NCBI GenBank assembly: GCA_030653405.1
Contig: JAURZO010000040.1
Location: 1 to 28,073 of the forward strand
Source: Zwartia sp.
GTDB taxonomy: Bacteria > Pseudomonadota > Gammaproteobacteria > Burkholderiales > Burkholderiaceae_B
Length of the DNA: 28,073 nucleotides
Direction: 5' to 3'
Notes under the pieces: model-generated
Seen by the model: the letters and a program-made list of their open reading frames with translations, nothing else
Databases searched by the model: none
What the model was told of the DNA's origin: nothing
Part shown: in pieces, positions 1 to 7,919 of the stretch
Layout of the letters: each line of letters opens with the position of its first letter
How positions within the stretch are numbered: the first letter of the stretch is position 1
Program-made: the position numbers and the translations under genes

Positions 1-1
1 A

Positions 2-1102
2 TTTGATCGTGCGATGGCAGGTGTCGAGCCTGACCCCGATGTGTTGAAAGCTTTTGATTTTCAGCCCGAGTTCAGAACGGCTATTTGGGATTACCTGGCG
101 GGTCTGGTCGATCAGGAGCGCGTCGACGATGGTCGCGCCAAGCTCAAAGAGTGGTCAAAGGTTCTCTCCGAAGCGGAACAGAAGTTTGGCGTGGATCGGC
201 ATGTAATCGTGGCTGTCTGGGGCGTCGAATCGAACTTCGGACGTATTCAGGGAAAGCGTGAGTTGGTGCGCTCTCTGACTACACTGATTTGTGCGGACAA
301 GCGTCAAGCTTTTTTCAGAGGCGAATTGTTGGCAACACTGCGCATTCTTCAGAACGGGGATATTGCACCTGAATTATTGGTGGGTTCCTGGGCAGGTGCT
401 TTCGGACAAACGCAATTCATGCCGACGACCTATCAGCGACTGGCCATCGATTTTGATGGTGATGGTCGTCGAGATATTGTGAGTTCTGTGCCTGATGCGT
501 TGGGCTCTACCGCCAATTATTTGAAACGGGCAGGATGGGTGACGGGTCAACCTTGGGGAGTCGAGGTCAGCATTCCGAATAACTATGCCGGACCGTCTGG
601 CAGACGGACGAAGCAGTCCCTTGCGCAGTGGAAAAGTCTTGGGATTCAGCCTCTTGCCAAAACGGGACAGAAGTCGGGCGGCCTATCGTTGCCGGGCGAT
701 GAGACTCAAGCCGCATTATTATTGCCTGCCGGTCCCAAGGGGCCTGCGTTTTTAGTGTTCCGTAACTTTGACGCGATCTACAGCTACAACGCAGCAGAGT
801 CCTATGCGTTAGCCATTGCGCACCTGAGCGATCGACTGCGTGGTGGCAGTGTGATCAAAACGCCCTGGCCCACGGACGATCCAGGCACAAGCCGGGCGGA
901 GCGTCGTGAGATTCAACAGGCTTTGGTGGCCCGCGGCTACGACATCGGCGAAGTCGATGGGTTGATTGGCACGAAATCACGTCAGGCGATCAGTGATTTT
1001 CAAAAGTCGAACGGCTTACCTGTTAACGGTCGGGCAGGTCAGCAGGTGCTAAATGCCTTGCGCGGTTCGGTGGCGCAGCCTACCAAAGCCGTTGGGGGTT
1101 AA
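2..1102 (+). CDS. mltB: Lytic murein transglycosylase, MltB family (5' end outside window)
   Basis: Predicted to cleave the MurNAc-GlcNAc bond of peptidoglycan with formation of 1,6-anhydroMurNAc, acting in the periplasm or at the outer membrane. The frame is open from the first bases, so the signal peptide and true start lie upstream of the window; the ATG at 14 is only an internal Met. Counting from that Met, an SLT_2-type catalytic domain covers about residues 1-275, with the catalytic Glu (E72) in the motif VWGVESNFG and a GSWAGAFGQTQFMP segment typical of MltB near residue 125. A C-terminal peptidoglycan-binding domain (about 290-350, with EVDGLIGTKSRQAI) follows. The visible part is close to the family's usual mature length, so little is missing. 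The family call is strong; mltB versus a paralogue is less sure. Confidence 0.9.
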   Translation, partial: FDRAMAGVEPDPDVLKAFDFQPEFRTAIWDYLAGLVDQERVDDGRAKLKEWSKVLSEAEQKFGVDRHVIVAVWGVESNFGRIQGKRELVRSLTTLICADKRQAFFRGELLATLRILQNGDIAPELLVGSWAGAFGQTQFMPTTYQRLAIDFDGDGRRDIVSSVPDALGSTANYLKRAGWVTGQPWGVEVSIPNNYAGPSGRRTKQSLAQWKSLGIQPLAKTGQKSGGLSLPGDETQAALLLPAGPKGPAFLVFRNFDAIYSYNAAESYALAIAHLSDRLRGGSVIKTPWPTDDPGTSRAERREIQQALVARGYDIGEVDGLIGTKSRQAISDFQKSNGLPVNGRAGQQVLNALRGSVAQPTKAVGG

Positions 1103-1304
1103 AACAAAAGACTGGCCTAGACATTCGCTTGAGGCATCCGAGGGGTTTCGTGCCAGCGTAGTTTTTTTGCCGCAAAGCCTTGCCAGTTGACTCAGTCATT
1201 ATGGCTGGGGTGATGGTCTAGAGTCCGTTTTGGAGTTAAATAGTAAAAGACAGACTCTTCATCCGCTTTACGCGCCTCACAGCAAGGTTTTTTTAGTTGC
1301 ACAC

Positions 1305-1892
1305 ATGACTTCACCCTCAACCACCCAGCCTAAATCCCTAGGCGAATTATTCAATACATTCAGCATGCTCGCGATTCAAGGTTTTGGGGGTGTTTTAGCC
1401 TTCATCGAACGCGAGCTCGTTCAAAAAAAGAAATGGATGACGCGCGAGGAGTTCGTCGAGGAATGGGCCATTGCCCGCACCATGCCGGGTCCGCCAGCGC
1501 TCAATCTTTGCATCATGGTGGGTGCTCGTTACTTTGGCTGGCGCGGAGCGCTCGTCTCATTAGCTGGCATGTTCATGTTTCCAACAATGATCATTCTGAC
1601 ATTGGCGATTGCTTATGCTCAGTTCGGTAATCAGCCTCAGGTCGTGGATGCCTTACGTGGCATGGGGGCTGTTGCGGCGGGCATGATCGGTGCAACAGGT
1701 ATCAAGTTGCTCTCTGCGCTCAAGACCAATCCGCTTGGTGTGAAAGTATGTGCTGCGCTCGCGATCTTGAGTTTTGTCGGAATCGCTATTTTGCAATGGC
1801 GGCTGTTGTATATCCTGATCGTGTTGGGGGGGATTGGTTATGTCCTTGCGTTTATTAAGCTCAAGGATATTAAGCTCAAGGATCGGCCATGA
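1305..1892 (+). CDS. chrA: Chromate transporter, N-terminal-type CHR half-protein
   Basis: Membrane protein of the CHR (chromate ion transporter) family, in the short form that carries one CHR domain and works with a second half-protein. The family motif FGG is at residues 27-29 (AIQGFGGVLAFIEREL), KKKWMTREEF follows, and the PGP motif is at 61-63. About four to six hydrophobic segments follow, and the protein is about 195 residues long. I chose the ATG at 1305, because CHR proteins begin shortly before the first helix. A TTG at 1230 would add 25 residues unlike the family, although no strong ribosome site is visible before either. The stop overlaps the start of the next gene (ATGA), which argues for translational coupling with its partner. 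Substrate by homology is chromate or sulfate; this is not provable from sequence. Confidence 0.85.
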   Translation: MTSPSTTQPKSLGELFNTFSMLAIQGFGGVLAFIERELVQKKKWMTREEFVEEWAIARTMPGPPALNLCIMVGARYFGWRGALVSLAGMFMFPTMIILTLAIAYAQFGNQPQVVDALRGMGAVAAGMIGATGIKLLSALKTNPLGVKVCAALAILSFVGIAILQWRLLYILIVLGGIGYVLAFIKLKDIKLKDRP

Positions 1893-2482
1893 ACGAGACT
1901 TTGACGCTCGCGATGCTCTGGACCGATTGGCTAAATCTGTTTAAACATTTCGCCTCGATCTCGATTGCCTCGGTGGGTGGCCCGCTCGTCTTGCTACCAG
2001 AAATTCATCACTATCTTGTCGGGCAACAGAGCTGGCTGACGGACGCCCAATTTAGTGCGTCGGTTGTGATTGCCCAAGCGTCTCCAGGTCCCAACGTGAT
2101 GTTTGTAGCGCTGATGGGATGGAATATCGGGTTAAATGCCGGCGGTTATGGGTGGGCGGCTTTTTCGGCTGTCATCTGTATGCTTGGCATCTTGTTACCA
2201 AGTTCGATCTTGATTTTTGTGACTGCGCGCTGGGTTCAGAAACACAGTGATTTGCGCGCGGTGCGAGCGTTCAAGCTCGGTCTCAGCCCTGTGGTGATTT
2301 CAATGATGATCGCTGCAGGGTGGCTGTTGGCAACTGCGAATACTGAATCGTTTCGAGACTGGCCGCTCTGGTTACTCGCGGCGGTCACCGCTCTGATCGT
2401 GTTGCGGACCAAAGTGCATATGTTGTTGTTGCTTGCGATCGGTGCGGTCCTCGGTGCGACTGGGTTACTGACCGGGGTTTAG
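1889..2482 (+). CDS. Chromate transporter, C-terminal-type CHR half-protein
   Basis: Second CHR-family half-protein (197 aa), overlapping the preceding one by four bases. It carries the paired-family signatures: SVGGPLVLLPEIHHYL with GG at residues 30-31, and SPGPNVMFVALMGWNIG with PGP at 66-68. Several hydrophobic helices fill the rest. In split CHR systems the two halves form a heterodimer of opposite membrane topology, equivalent to one long ChrA; that arrangement is established for characterised short-chain pairs and inferred here. An AAGGAT sequence just before the ATG can act as ribosome site. The stop codon overlaps the stop of the convergent mtnP gene by four bases, so no terminator fits between them. 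Confidence 0.85.
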   Translation: MNETLTLAMLWTDWLNLFKHFASISIASVGGPLVLLPEIHHYLVGQQSWLTDAQFSASVVIAQASPGPNVMFVALMGWNIGLNAGGYGWAAFSAVICMLGILLPSSILIFVTARWVQKHSDLRAVRAFKLGLSPVVISMMIAAGWLLATANTESFRDWPLWLLAAVTALIVLRTKVHMLLLLAIGAVLGATGLLTGV

Positions 2483-3345
2483 TTCAGGATGACCTTCAGG
2501 CGTTCGCGCACCTCAGCACTCATTTCCTGGGGTTGCGTGACGAGCCCGCTCGCTAAGGCATTGTGTGCCTCGGACGTTGGACGTTCATGACCTAGCAGAG
2601 CGATGGCTTGAATGATGATTTTCTGAGCCATCTCGGCATTTTTCATCAAATTCGCAATAGCGGACTCTGCGGTCACATTGGCTTCTTTGGGATGCCAGCA
2701 GTCAAAGTCAGTGACCATTGCGAGACTGGCATAGGCGATCTGAGCCTCCCGCGCCAATTTTGCCTCTGGCATATTGGTCATGCCAATCACGCTCGCGCCC
2801 ATTGAGCGATACCAATGTGATTCAGCGATCGAAGAAAACTGCGGCCCCTCTATGCACACGTAGGTGCCACCCGAGTGCAGTTTTGCGGTTGTATCTTGAT
2901 CAATATAGGTCCAGGCGCGTGTCAGGATGTTTGTCAGATTGGCACAGATGGGTTGAGCCATCGACACATGCGCGACCGCGCCGTTGCCAAAAAATGTGTG
3001 CTCACGCGTTTTGGTCAGATCGATGAACTGATCGGGCAACACCATGTCCAAAGGGCGATAGTCTTCTCTGAGAGAGCCAACGGCTGAAACGGATAACAAA
3101 TATTTCACGCCGCATTGTTTAAAAGCATGAATATTGGCTCTAAAAGGTAGCTCAGAAGGAATCATCTTATGTCCACGGCCGTGCCGCGCCAAAAAAGCGA
3201 CTGGGACACCCGCGACACTGCCGGTAACCATCACATCAGAGGGGTCGCCAAATGGCGTGATGAGAGTATGCTCGACAGGTTGCTCAAGTGCATCCATGTG
3301 ATAGAGACCACTGCCGCCGATGACGCCTACGAGTGCTTGTTCCAT
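2479..3345 (-). CDS. mtnP: S-methyl-5'-thioadenosine phosphorylase (MTAP family)
   Basis: Cytoplasmic phosphorylase that splits 5'-methylthioadenosine with phosphate into adenine and 5-methylthioribose-1-phosphate (methionine salvage). All family landmarks are visible: GVIGGSGLY at the N-terminus, the phosphate-site HGRGH at residues 55-59, EGPQFSS at 166-172, GMTNMPEAKLAREA at 188-201 and TDFDCW at 212-217. The FDCW form with Asp marks 6-aminopurine (adenine) specificity rather than guanine/hypoxanthine. Length (288 aa) is normal. An AAGG ribosome site precedes the ATG. No other methionine-salvage gene lies nearby. Instead the gene is divergent from an ArsS-containing cluster, so it may remove adenine from another 5'-substituted deoxyadenosine; that part is inference. 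Confidence 0.92.
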   Translation of the reverse strand: MEQALVGVIGGSGLYHMDALEQPVEHTLITPFGDPSDVMVTGSVAGVPVAFLARHGRGHKMIPSELPFRANIHAFKQCGVKYLLSVSAVGSLREDYRPLDMVLPDQFIDLTKTREHTFFGNGAVAHVSMAQPICANLTNILTRAWTYIDQDTTAKLHSGGTYVCIEGPQFSSIAESHWYRSMGASVIGMTNMPEAKLAREAQIAYASLAMVTDFDCWHPKEANVTAESAIANLMKNAEMAQKIIIQAIALLGHERPTSEAHNALASGLVTQPQEMSAEVRERLKVILN

Positions 3346-3379
3346 ACTGAACCTTGTTAGTTGATGCTGATCGAGCTTA

Positions 3380-3430
3380 GAGTGAAATAGTACTTAAGGT
3401 GAAACCGTACTGAAGGTGAAAATATAACTG
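3380..3430. repeat. Three degenerate tandem 17-bp repeats between mtnP and the oxidoreductase
   Basis: Three end-to-end 17-base units lie at 3380-3396, 3397-3413 and 3414-3430. Units two and three begin AGGTGAAA; units one and two share GTACT near the end. An approximate consensus is AGGTGAAANNGTACTGA. The array sits in the 168-base gap between two divergent genes. A TATAAC hexamer at 3423-3428, with GTGAAA at 3399-3404 eighteen bases before it, could be a weak promoter for the plus-strand genes inside the array. A tandem operator is the likeliest role, but this is inferred from position only. Confidence 0.5.
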
Positions 3431-3513
3431 TGTAAGAATTCATGATGCGTCTGCGACTATACAGACAGGATATCAACTTTGCGCAGCCAAAGGCCTTGCA
3501 AACTGGAAAGGTA

Positions 3514-4650
3514 ATGAAGCGATTCGTCATGATTGGAGGTGGTCACGCGCATCTCTCGGTGCTTGAGAAGTTTGCGCGTCAGCCGGTGGTCGGAGTCGAA
3601 CGTATTCTGATCACGCCCAATCGCTATCAGAATTACTCTGGCATGTTGCCAGGATGGATTTCGGGTCACTATACCCGTGAGCAGAGTCGAATCGATCTAC
3701 AACCGCTGGTACAGGCGGCCGGCGTCAAAATGATCAATGTCAGTTTGATCAACATGGACGCGGACCAAAGAAGGTTATTTCTCTCGGATGGTTCCACTTT
3801 GACCTATGACCTGTTGTCAATGGATGTGGGGAGTGAAACGCAAACGGATGGTTTGGAAGGGCTGGGTGAACGGCTACTTCCTGTCAAACCACTCGATGAT
3901 TTTTTTGAAAAATGGCCGTCCATTCGAAAGCGCGCACTCGCGTCGAAGGCATTTTCTTTGGTCATAGTTGGAGGTGGTGCGGCGGGCGTAGAGCTCGCCT
4001 TGGCTGCACAGTATGCACTCAGACTTGAGGGTGCATCGAGTCCTGTGACGCTGATTGTTTCTCCGGATGGACTCTTGAGGGGGCATCACACTTGCGTGCG
4101 CAGGCGAGTAGAGCATTACCTTGAACAGGCCGGCCTGATTTTGCTTGAGCAAGCAGCGAGGGGTGTGTCGGATGGTTTGTTGCTCAGCGATGGCCGGTTT
4201 ATACCGGCCGATCAGGTGATCGCTGCCACCGGCGCCAAACCCCTGCCATGGCTGAGGACATCGGGTCTTGCCCTGGATGAGCAGGGCTATATTTTGGTGG
4301 ATGCGCATCATCGGACTCAATCGCATCCGGAGGTTTTTGCAGCCGGCGACACCTGTGCGCGGATGGATGTGCAGATGGCACGTTCCGGCGTTCATGCGGT
4401 CAAGGCGGGCCCGGTACTCGCTGAAAACGTATATGCCTTACTGACTGACTTTCCCGGCACGACTGAGCGTCTGAAGTCCTATCATCCTCGCGCATCTTCG
4501 CTTTACTTGCTCGCTTGCGGGCCTCGTTATGCCATTGCTTCCTGGGGGCGATGGTCGTTTCAAGGGAAATGGGTCTGGTATTTGAAAAACTGGATTGACC
4601 GGGGCTTTATTCGTCGGTTCAGTTTGTCCACTGGCGCCCATTCTGCTTAA
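3514..4650 (+). CDS. FAD-dependent pyridine nucleotide-disulfide oxidoreductase family protein (SelD-fusion N-terminal type)
   Basis: Predicted soluble FAD/NAD(P)H oxidoreductase of the family that in many bacteria is fused to the N-terminus of selenide,water dikinase (SelD). Here it is free-standing. The first Rossmann motif is GGGHAHLSVLEKFA at residues 8-21, with the HAHL signature of this subfamily. A second nucleotide motif, VIVGGGAAGVELALAAQ, lies near residue 145, and the FAD-binding VFAAGDTCAR near 270. The C-terminal tail ends about where SelD would begin in the fused forms. I chose the ATG at 3514, which follows GGAAAG and puts the Rossmann fold at the N-terminus; an upstream ATG at 3442 would add 24 unlikely residues. 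It leads a plus-strand set with arsS. The substrate is unknown. Confidence 0.82.
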   Translation: MKRFVMIGGGHAHLSVLEKFARQPVVGVERILITPNRYQNYSGMLPGWISGHYTREQSRIDLQPLVQAAGVKMINVSLINMDADQRRLFLSDGSTLTYDLLSMDVGSETQTDGLEGLGERLLPVKPLDDFFEKWPSIRKRALASKAFSLVIVGGGAAGVELALAAQYALRLEGASSPVTLIVSPDGLLRGHHTCVRRRVEHYLEQAGLILLEQAARGVSDGLLLSDGRFIPADQVIAATGAKPLPWLRTSGLALDEQGYILVDAHHRTQSHPEVFAAGDTCARMDVQMARSGVHAVKAGPVLAENVYALLTDFPGTTERLKSYHPRASSLYLLACGPRYAIASWGRWSFQGKWVWYLKNWIDRGFIRRFSLSTGAHSA

Positions 4651-4728
4651 TCCGTACGGGAATAATAAAAAAGATGTAATAAAAGACTTCCCTCAACGAC
4701 TAACTGAGTAAATCAACACAGGAACGCT

Positions 4729-5721
4729 ATGCACGCGACATTACCTCTCCTTAAAGATACGGATTTTCCCCGTATCAAGCGCGATCAACTTACGACGCTT
4801 CAAGTGAACTTGGGCTATCGCTGCAATCAGTCTTGTGTGCACTGCCATGTCAATGCCGGCCCGAACCGCACTGAAATGATGGACGAGGCCAATCTTGATC
4901 TGGTCTTGAAGGTGCTGGAAAGCCAACATATCGAGGTTCTGGATTTGACGGGTGGCGCACCTGAATTGCATGTTTCCTTTAGGCGACTGGTGACTGCCGC
5001 ACGCGCGCTTGGTGTGCGAGTCATTGACCGGTGCAATTTGACAATCTTGCTCGAACCCGGCTTTGAGGATCTTGCCGAATTTCTGGCTGACCAAGGCGTC
5101 GAGGTCGTGGCTTCAATGCCTTGTTACTCCCCTGAAAATGTCGACAAGCAGCGTGGTCAAGGCGTCTTTGATAAAAGTATCGCGGGTCTGCAACGGTTGA
5201 ATGCATTGGGCTATGGTCAACCCGGCTCATCGCTTGTGCTGAATCTAGTCTATAACCCGCAGGGTCCCTCCTTGCCGCCCGAGCAGCAAGCGTTGCAAAG
5301 TGATTACAAAAGAGAGCTACACCAACACTTCGGAATCGTGTTCAACGAACTGTTTGCGCTGACTAATATGCCGATCCAGCGATTTGGCTCCATGCTGGTC
5401 TCAAAAGGTACGTTTAAGACGTATATGGATTTGCTCAAAGGCAGCTTTCAGCAGGCCAACCTTGCCGGCGTGATGTGCAGAAGTCTTGTGAGTGTGGATT
5501 GGCAAGGCTATCTGTACGATTGTGATTTTAATCAGCAGCTGGGTTTACCACTGCCCAGTCACCGGACATCTCAGCGCTCGGATGGTTCAGAGGGGGCGAT
5601 GCATTTGCGCGATCTGCTCAGCATTGATTTGAACGGCAGAGGTGTTTTGGTCGCCGACCACTGTTATGGCTGTACTGCAGGACAGGGTAGTAGCTGTGGT
5701 GGCGCGCTTAAAGACGCATGA
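4729..5721 (+). CDS. arsS: Radical SAM protein, ArsS type (arsenosugar-linked)
   Basis: Radical S-adenosylmethionine enzyme of the ArsS family (rSAM/Cys-rich domain, C-terminal DUF3641), linked to arsenosugar formation. It is thought to transfer a 5'-deoxyadenosyl group to a methylated arsenical. The [4Fe-4S] motif CNQSCVHC holds Cys32, Cys36 and Cys39. DLTGGAPEL near residue 75 is the SAM-contact GGxPE-like motif. The C-terminal half carries further cysteines typical of the family: one in GVMCRSL, one in YDCDF, and a final HCYGCTAGQGSSCGG cluster that may bind a second iron-sulfur centre. Length (330 aa) is normal. Some relatives use selenocysteine; no in-frame TGA occurs here. An AGGA ribosome site precedes the ATG. 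Ten bases separate it from the next gene. No arsM methyltransferase is in the window. Confidence 0.88.
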   Translation: MHATLPLLKDTDFPRIKRDQLTTLQVNLGYRCNQSCVHCHVNAGPNRTEMMDEANLDLVLKVLESQHIEVLDLTGGAPELHVSFRRLVTAARALGVRVIDRCNLTILLEPGFEDLAEFLADQGVEVVASMPCYSPENVDKQRGQGVFDKSIAGLQRLNALGYGQPGSSLVLNLVYNPQGPSLPPEQQALQSDYKRELHQHFGIVFNELFALTNMPIQRFGSMLVSKGTFKTYMDLLKGSFQQANLAGVMCRSLVSVDWQGYLYDCDFNQQLGLPLPSHRTSQRSDGSEGAMHLRDLLSIDLNGRGVLVADHCYGCTAGQGSSCGGALKDA

Positions 5722-5731
5722 GAGAAAATGA

Positions 5732-7918
5732 ATGAAAAAAAACCAGACGCTTCGAAAAGTAGGGATACTGCTGCTGGTTGCAGTATTGCTCGGTCTGTTT
5801 TTTTCATTTGATCTTCACACGCGTCTGACGCTTGAGGGTCTCAAGTCGGGCTTGGCGCAATTACATGCTTGGCGAGATGCCGCACCCTTAAAAATGGCGC
5901 TCGGGTATTTTGGTTTGTATGTCTTGACGACGGCATTATCGCTACCAGGTGCGCTTGTTTTGACGCTCGCGGGTGGTGCGGTTTTTGGCTTTGTACAAGG
6001 CTTCATTCTCGTGTCGTTCGCATCGACGATTGGCGCGACGCTCGCTTTCCTGGCCGCACGTTATGTGCTGAGAGACTGGGTGCAGACGCGATTTGGCGAG
6101 AAACTCAAACCGATCAACGAGGGTATCGCCAAAGATGGCGCCTTTTACCTTTTTACACTCCGTCTTGTTCCGATCTTTCCATTTTTTCTCATCAATTTAT
6201 TGATGGGACTGACGACGATGCGCACCTTGACATACTACTGGGTGAGCCAAATCGGGATGTTGGCGGGTACAGTCATCTATGTGAATGCCGGCACACAATT
6301 AGCAACGATTGACTCACTCAAAGGCATCGTCTCACCTGAGATTTTGTTCTCACTTGTAGCCTTAGGTGTGTTTCCGCTGGTGGCCAAAAAGTTCGTTGAC
6401 GCGATCAGTCAGAACAAGATTTATAAAAAGTGGAAAGCTCAAAAACCAAAGAAATTTGATCGAAATGTCGTGGTGATTGGAGCGGGCGCAGCGGGTCTGG
6501 TGACGTCCTATATTGCCGCCGCCGTGAAGGCCAAGGTGACGCTTGTCGAAGCGCACAAAATGGGTGGCGATTGTTTGAATTATGGTTGCGTGCCGAGCAA
6601 AGCATTGATTAAAAGTGCCAAACTCGCGCAGCAGATGCGCGATGCCGATCTCTATGGTCTGAGCGCGGTGCAGCCTGCTTTTAGCTTCCGCTTCGTCATG
6701 GCGCGTGTCAATGCGGTGATTAAAAAGATCGAACCCCACGATAGTATTGAGCGCTATACAAAACTCGGTGTTGAGGTTTTGCAGGGATATGGTCGTGTGG
6801 TTGATCCATGGACCGTGGAAATTGAAAATGCACAGGGTGCAATACAGCGTCTGACCACCCGTAGCATTGTGATCGCAGCGGGTGCGCAGCCCTTTGTACC
6901 CGACTTACCGGGGCTGATCGACGTGGGTTATGTGACGAGTGATACGCTGTGGGAAAAGTTCTCGCTGCTTGACACCCCCCCAAGACGCTTGGTGGTGTTG
7001 GGCGGAGGTCCTATAGGTTGCGAGCTTGCCCAAGCCTTCTCCCGACTAGGATCATCTGTCACACAGATTGAAATGTCGGCACGACTGTTGGGTCGTGAGG
7101 ATCCGGAGGTTTCGGATACGCTCACACAGGTCCTGACGGCTGAGGGGGTCCGCGTCCTGACTGGCTACAAGGCCATCCGCTGTGAGTTGCGGATCGAGGC
7201 GGGTTTGACCGTCAAGAGCCTCATCGTCGAGCACCAAGGACAAGAACAAAGCATCGACTTTGATGAATTGTTGTGTGCCGTTGGTCGTGTAGCGCGATTG
7301 CAAGGATATGGGTTGGAGGACTTGGGCATTCCGACACAACGCACGGTCGTGACTAACGAATATCTGGAGACGCTCTTTCCAAATATTTACGCGGCGGGTG
7401 ATGTCGCGGGTCCTTATCAATTTACCCATACGGCTGCGCATCAGGCATGGTATGCGGCGGTGAATGCACTTTTTGGTCAGTTCAAGCGCTTCAAAGTTGA
7501 CTATTCAGTGATTCCGGCAGCGACGTTTACCTCTCCTGAGATTGCGCGAGTGGGTTTAAACGAACAAGAGGCTCAGGAGCGAGGCATAGCCTACGAGGTG
7601 ACACGCTATGGTATCGACGATCTTGACCGTGCGATTGCTGATAGCGCCGACTTTGGATTTGTCAAAGTATTGACGGTACCTGGTCAGGATAAGATTCTTG
7701 GCGTGACAATCGTGGGTGAACATGGTGCGGATATGCTGGCCGAGTTTGTGCTGGCGATGAAACACGGCTTAGGACTCAATAAAATTCTTGGGACGATCCA
7801 CACCTATCCGACGATGTCCGAGGCCAATAAGTACGTGGCGGGTGAATGGCGACGCGCGCATACAAACCCCCGCGTGCTGCAATGGTTGTCCCGCTATCAC
7901 GCTTGGCGCAGGGGCTAG
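5732..7918 (+). CDS. Fusion of TVP38/TMEM64 (DedA-like) membrane domain and FAD-dependent disulfide oxidoreductase
   Basis: A 728-residue two-part protein. Residues 1-235 are a membrane domain of the TVP38/TMEM64 (VTT, DedA-like) family: an N-terminal anchor, hydrophobic helices and a GAVFGFVQGFILVSFASTIG segment with RLVPIFPFFLIN further on. Residues 245-728 form a class I pyridine nucleotide-disulfide oxidoreductase: VVIGAGAAGLVTS, the redox pair in GDCLNYGCVPSK (Cys281/Cys286), a second Rossmann motif LGGGPIGCELAQAFSR, AAGDVAG, and a C-terminal dimer domain with HTYPTMSEA. The His of HTYP is the usual proton-relay base. It resembles mercuric reductase and lipoamide dehydrogenase but lacks an HMA domain and the C-terminal Cys pair of MerA, so mercury reduction is not supported. 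It starts ten bases after arsS. The fusion is known in databases but its substrate is not. Confidence 0.88.
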   Translation: MKKNQTLRKVGILLLVAVLLGLFFSFDLHTRLTLEGLKSGLAQLHAWRDAAPLKMALGYFGLYVLTTALSLPGALVLTLAGGAVFGFVQGFILVSFASTIGATLAFLAARYVLRDWVQTRFGEKLKPINEGIAKDGAFYLFTLRLVPIFPFFLINLLMGLTTMRTLTYYWVSQIGMLAGTVIYVNAGTQLATIDSLKGIVSPEILFSLVALGVFPLVAKKFVDAISQNKIYKKWKAQKPKKFDRNVVVIGAGAAGLVTSYIAAAVKAKVTLVEAHKMGGDCLNYGCVPSKALIKSAKLAQQMRDADLYGLSAVQPAFSFRFVMARVNAVIKKIEPHDSIERYTKLGVEVLQGYGRVVDPWTVEIENAQGAIQRLTTRSIVIAAGAQPFVPDLPGLIDVGYVTSDTLWEKFSLLDTPPRRLVVLGGGPIGCELAQAFSRLGSSVTQIEMSARLLGREDPEVSDTLTQVLTAEGVRVLTGYKAIRCELRIEAGLTVKSLIVEHQGQEQSIDFDELLCAVGRVARLQGYGLEDLGIPTQRTVVTNEYLETLFPNIYAAGDVAGPYQFTHTAAHQAWYAAVNALFGQFKRFKVDYSVIPAATFTSPEIARVGLNEQEAQERGIAYEVTRYGIDDLDRAIADSADFGFVKVLTVPGQDKILGVTIVGEHGADMLAEFVLAMKHGLGLNKILGTIHTYPTMSEANKYVAGEWRRAHTNPRVLQWLSRYHAWRRG

Positions 7919-7919
7919 C

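Noticed and set aside
1133..1168. Possible terminator after the transglycosylase gene (GGCA/TGCC stem and a run of seven T).
   Set aside because: The stem is short and has a bulge, and seven bases separate it from the T-run.
5640..5721. Possible selenocysteine codon in the Cys-rich C-terminus of the radical SAM protein.
   Set aside because: No in-frame TGA occurs before the final stop; all expected positions are Cys, and no SECIS-like element was evident.
5732..7918. Mercuric reductase (merA) call for the fusion protein.
   Set aside because: The redox pair is shared by the whole family; there is no HMA domain, no C-terminal Cys pair and no mer gene nearby.
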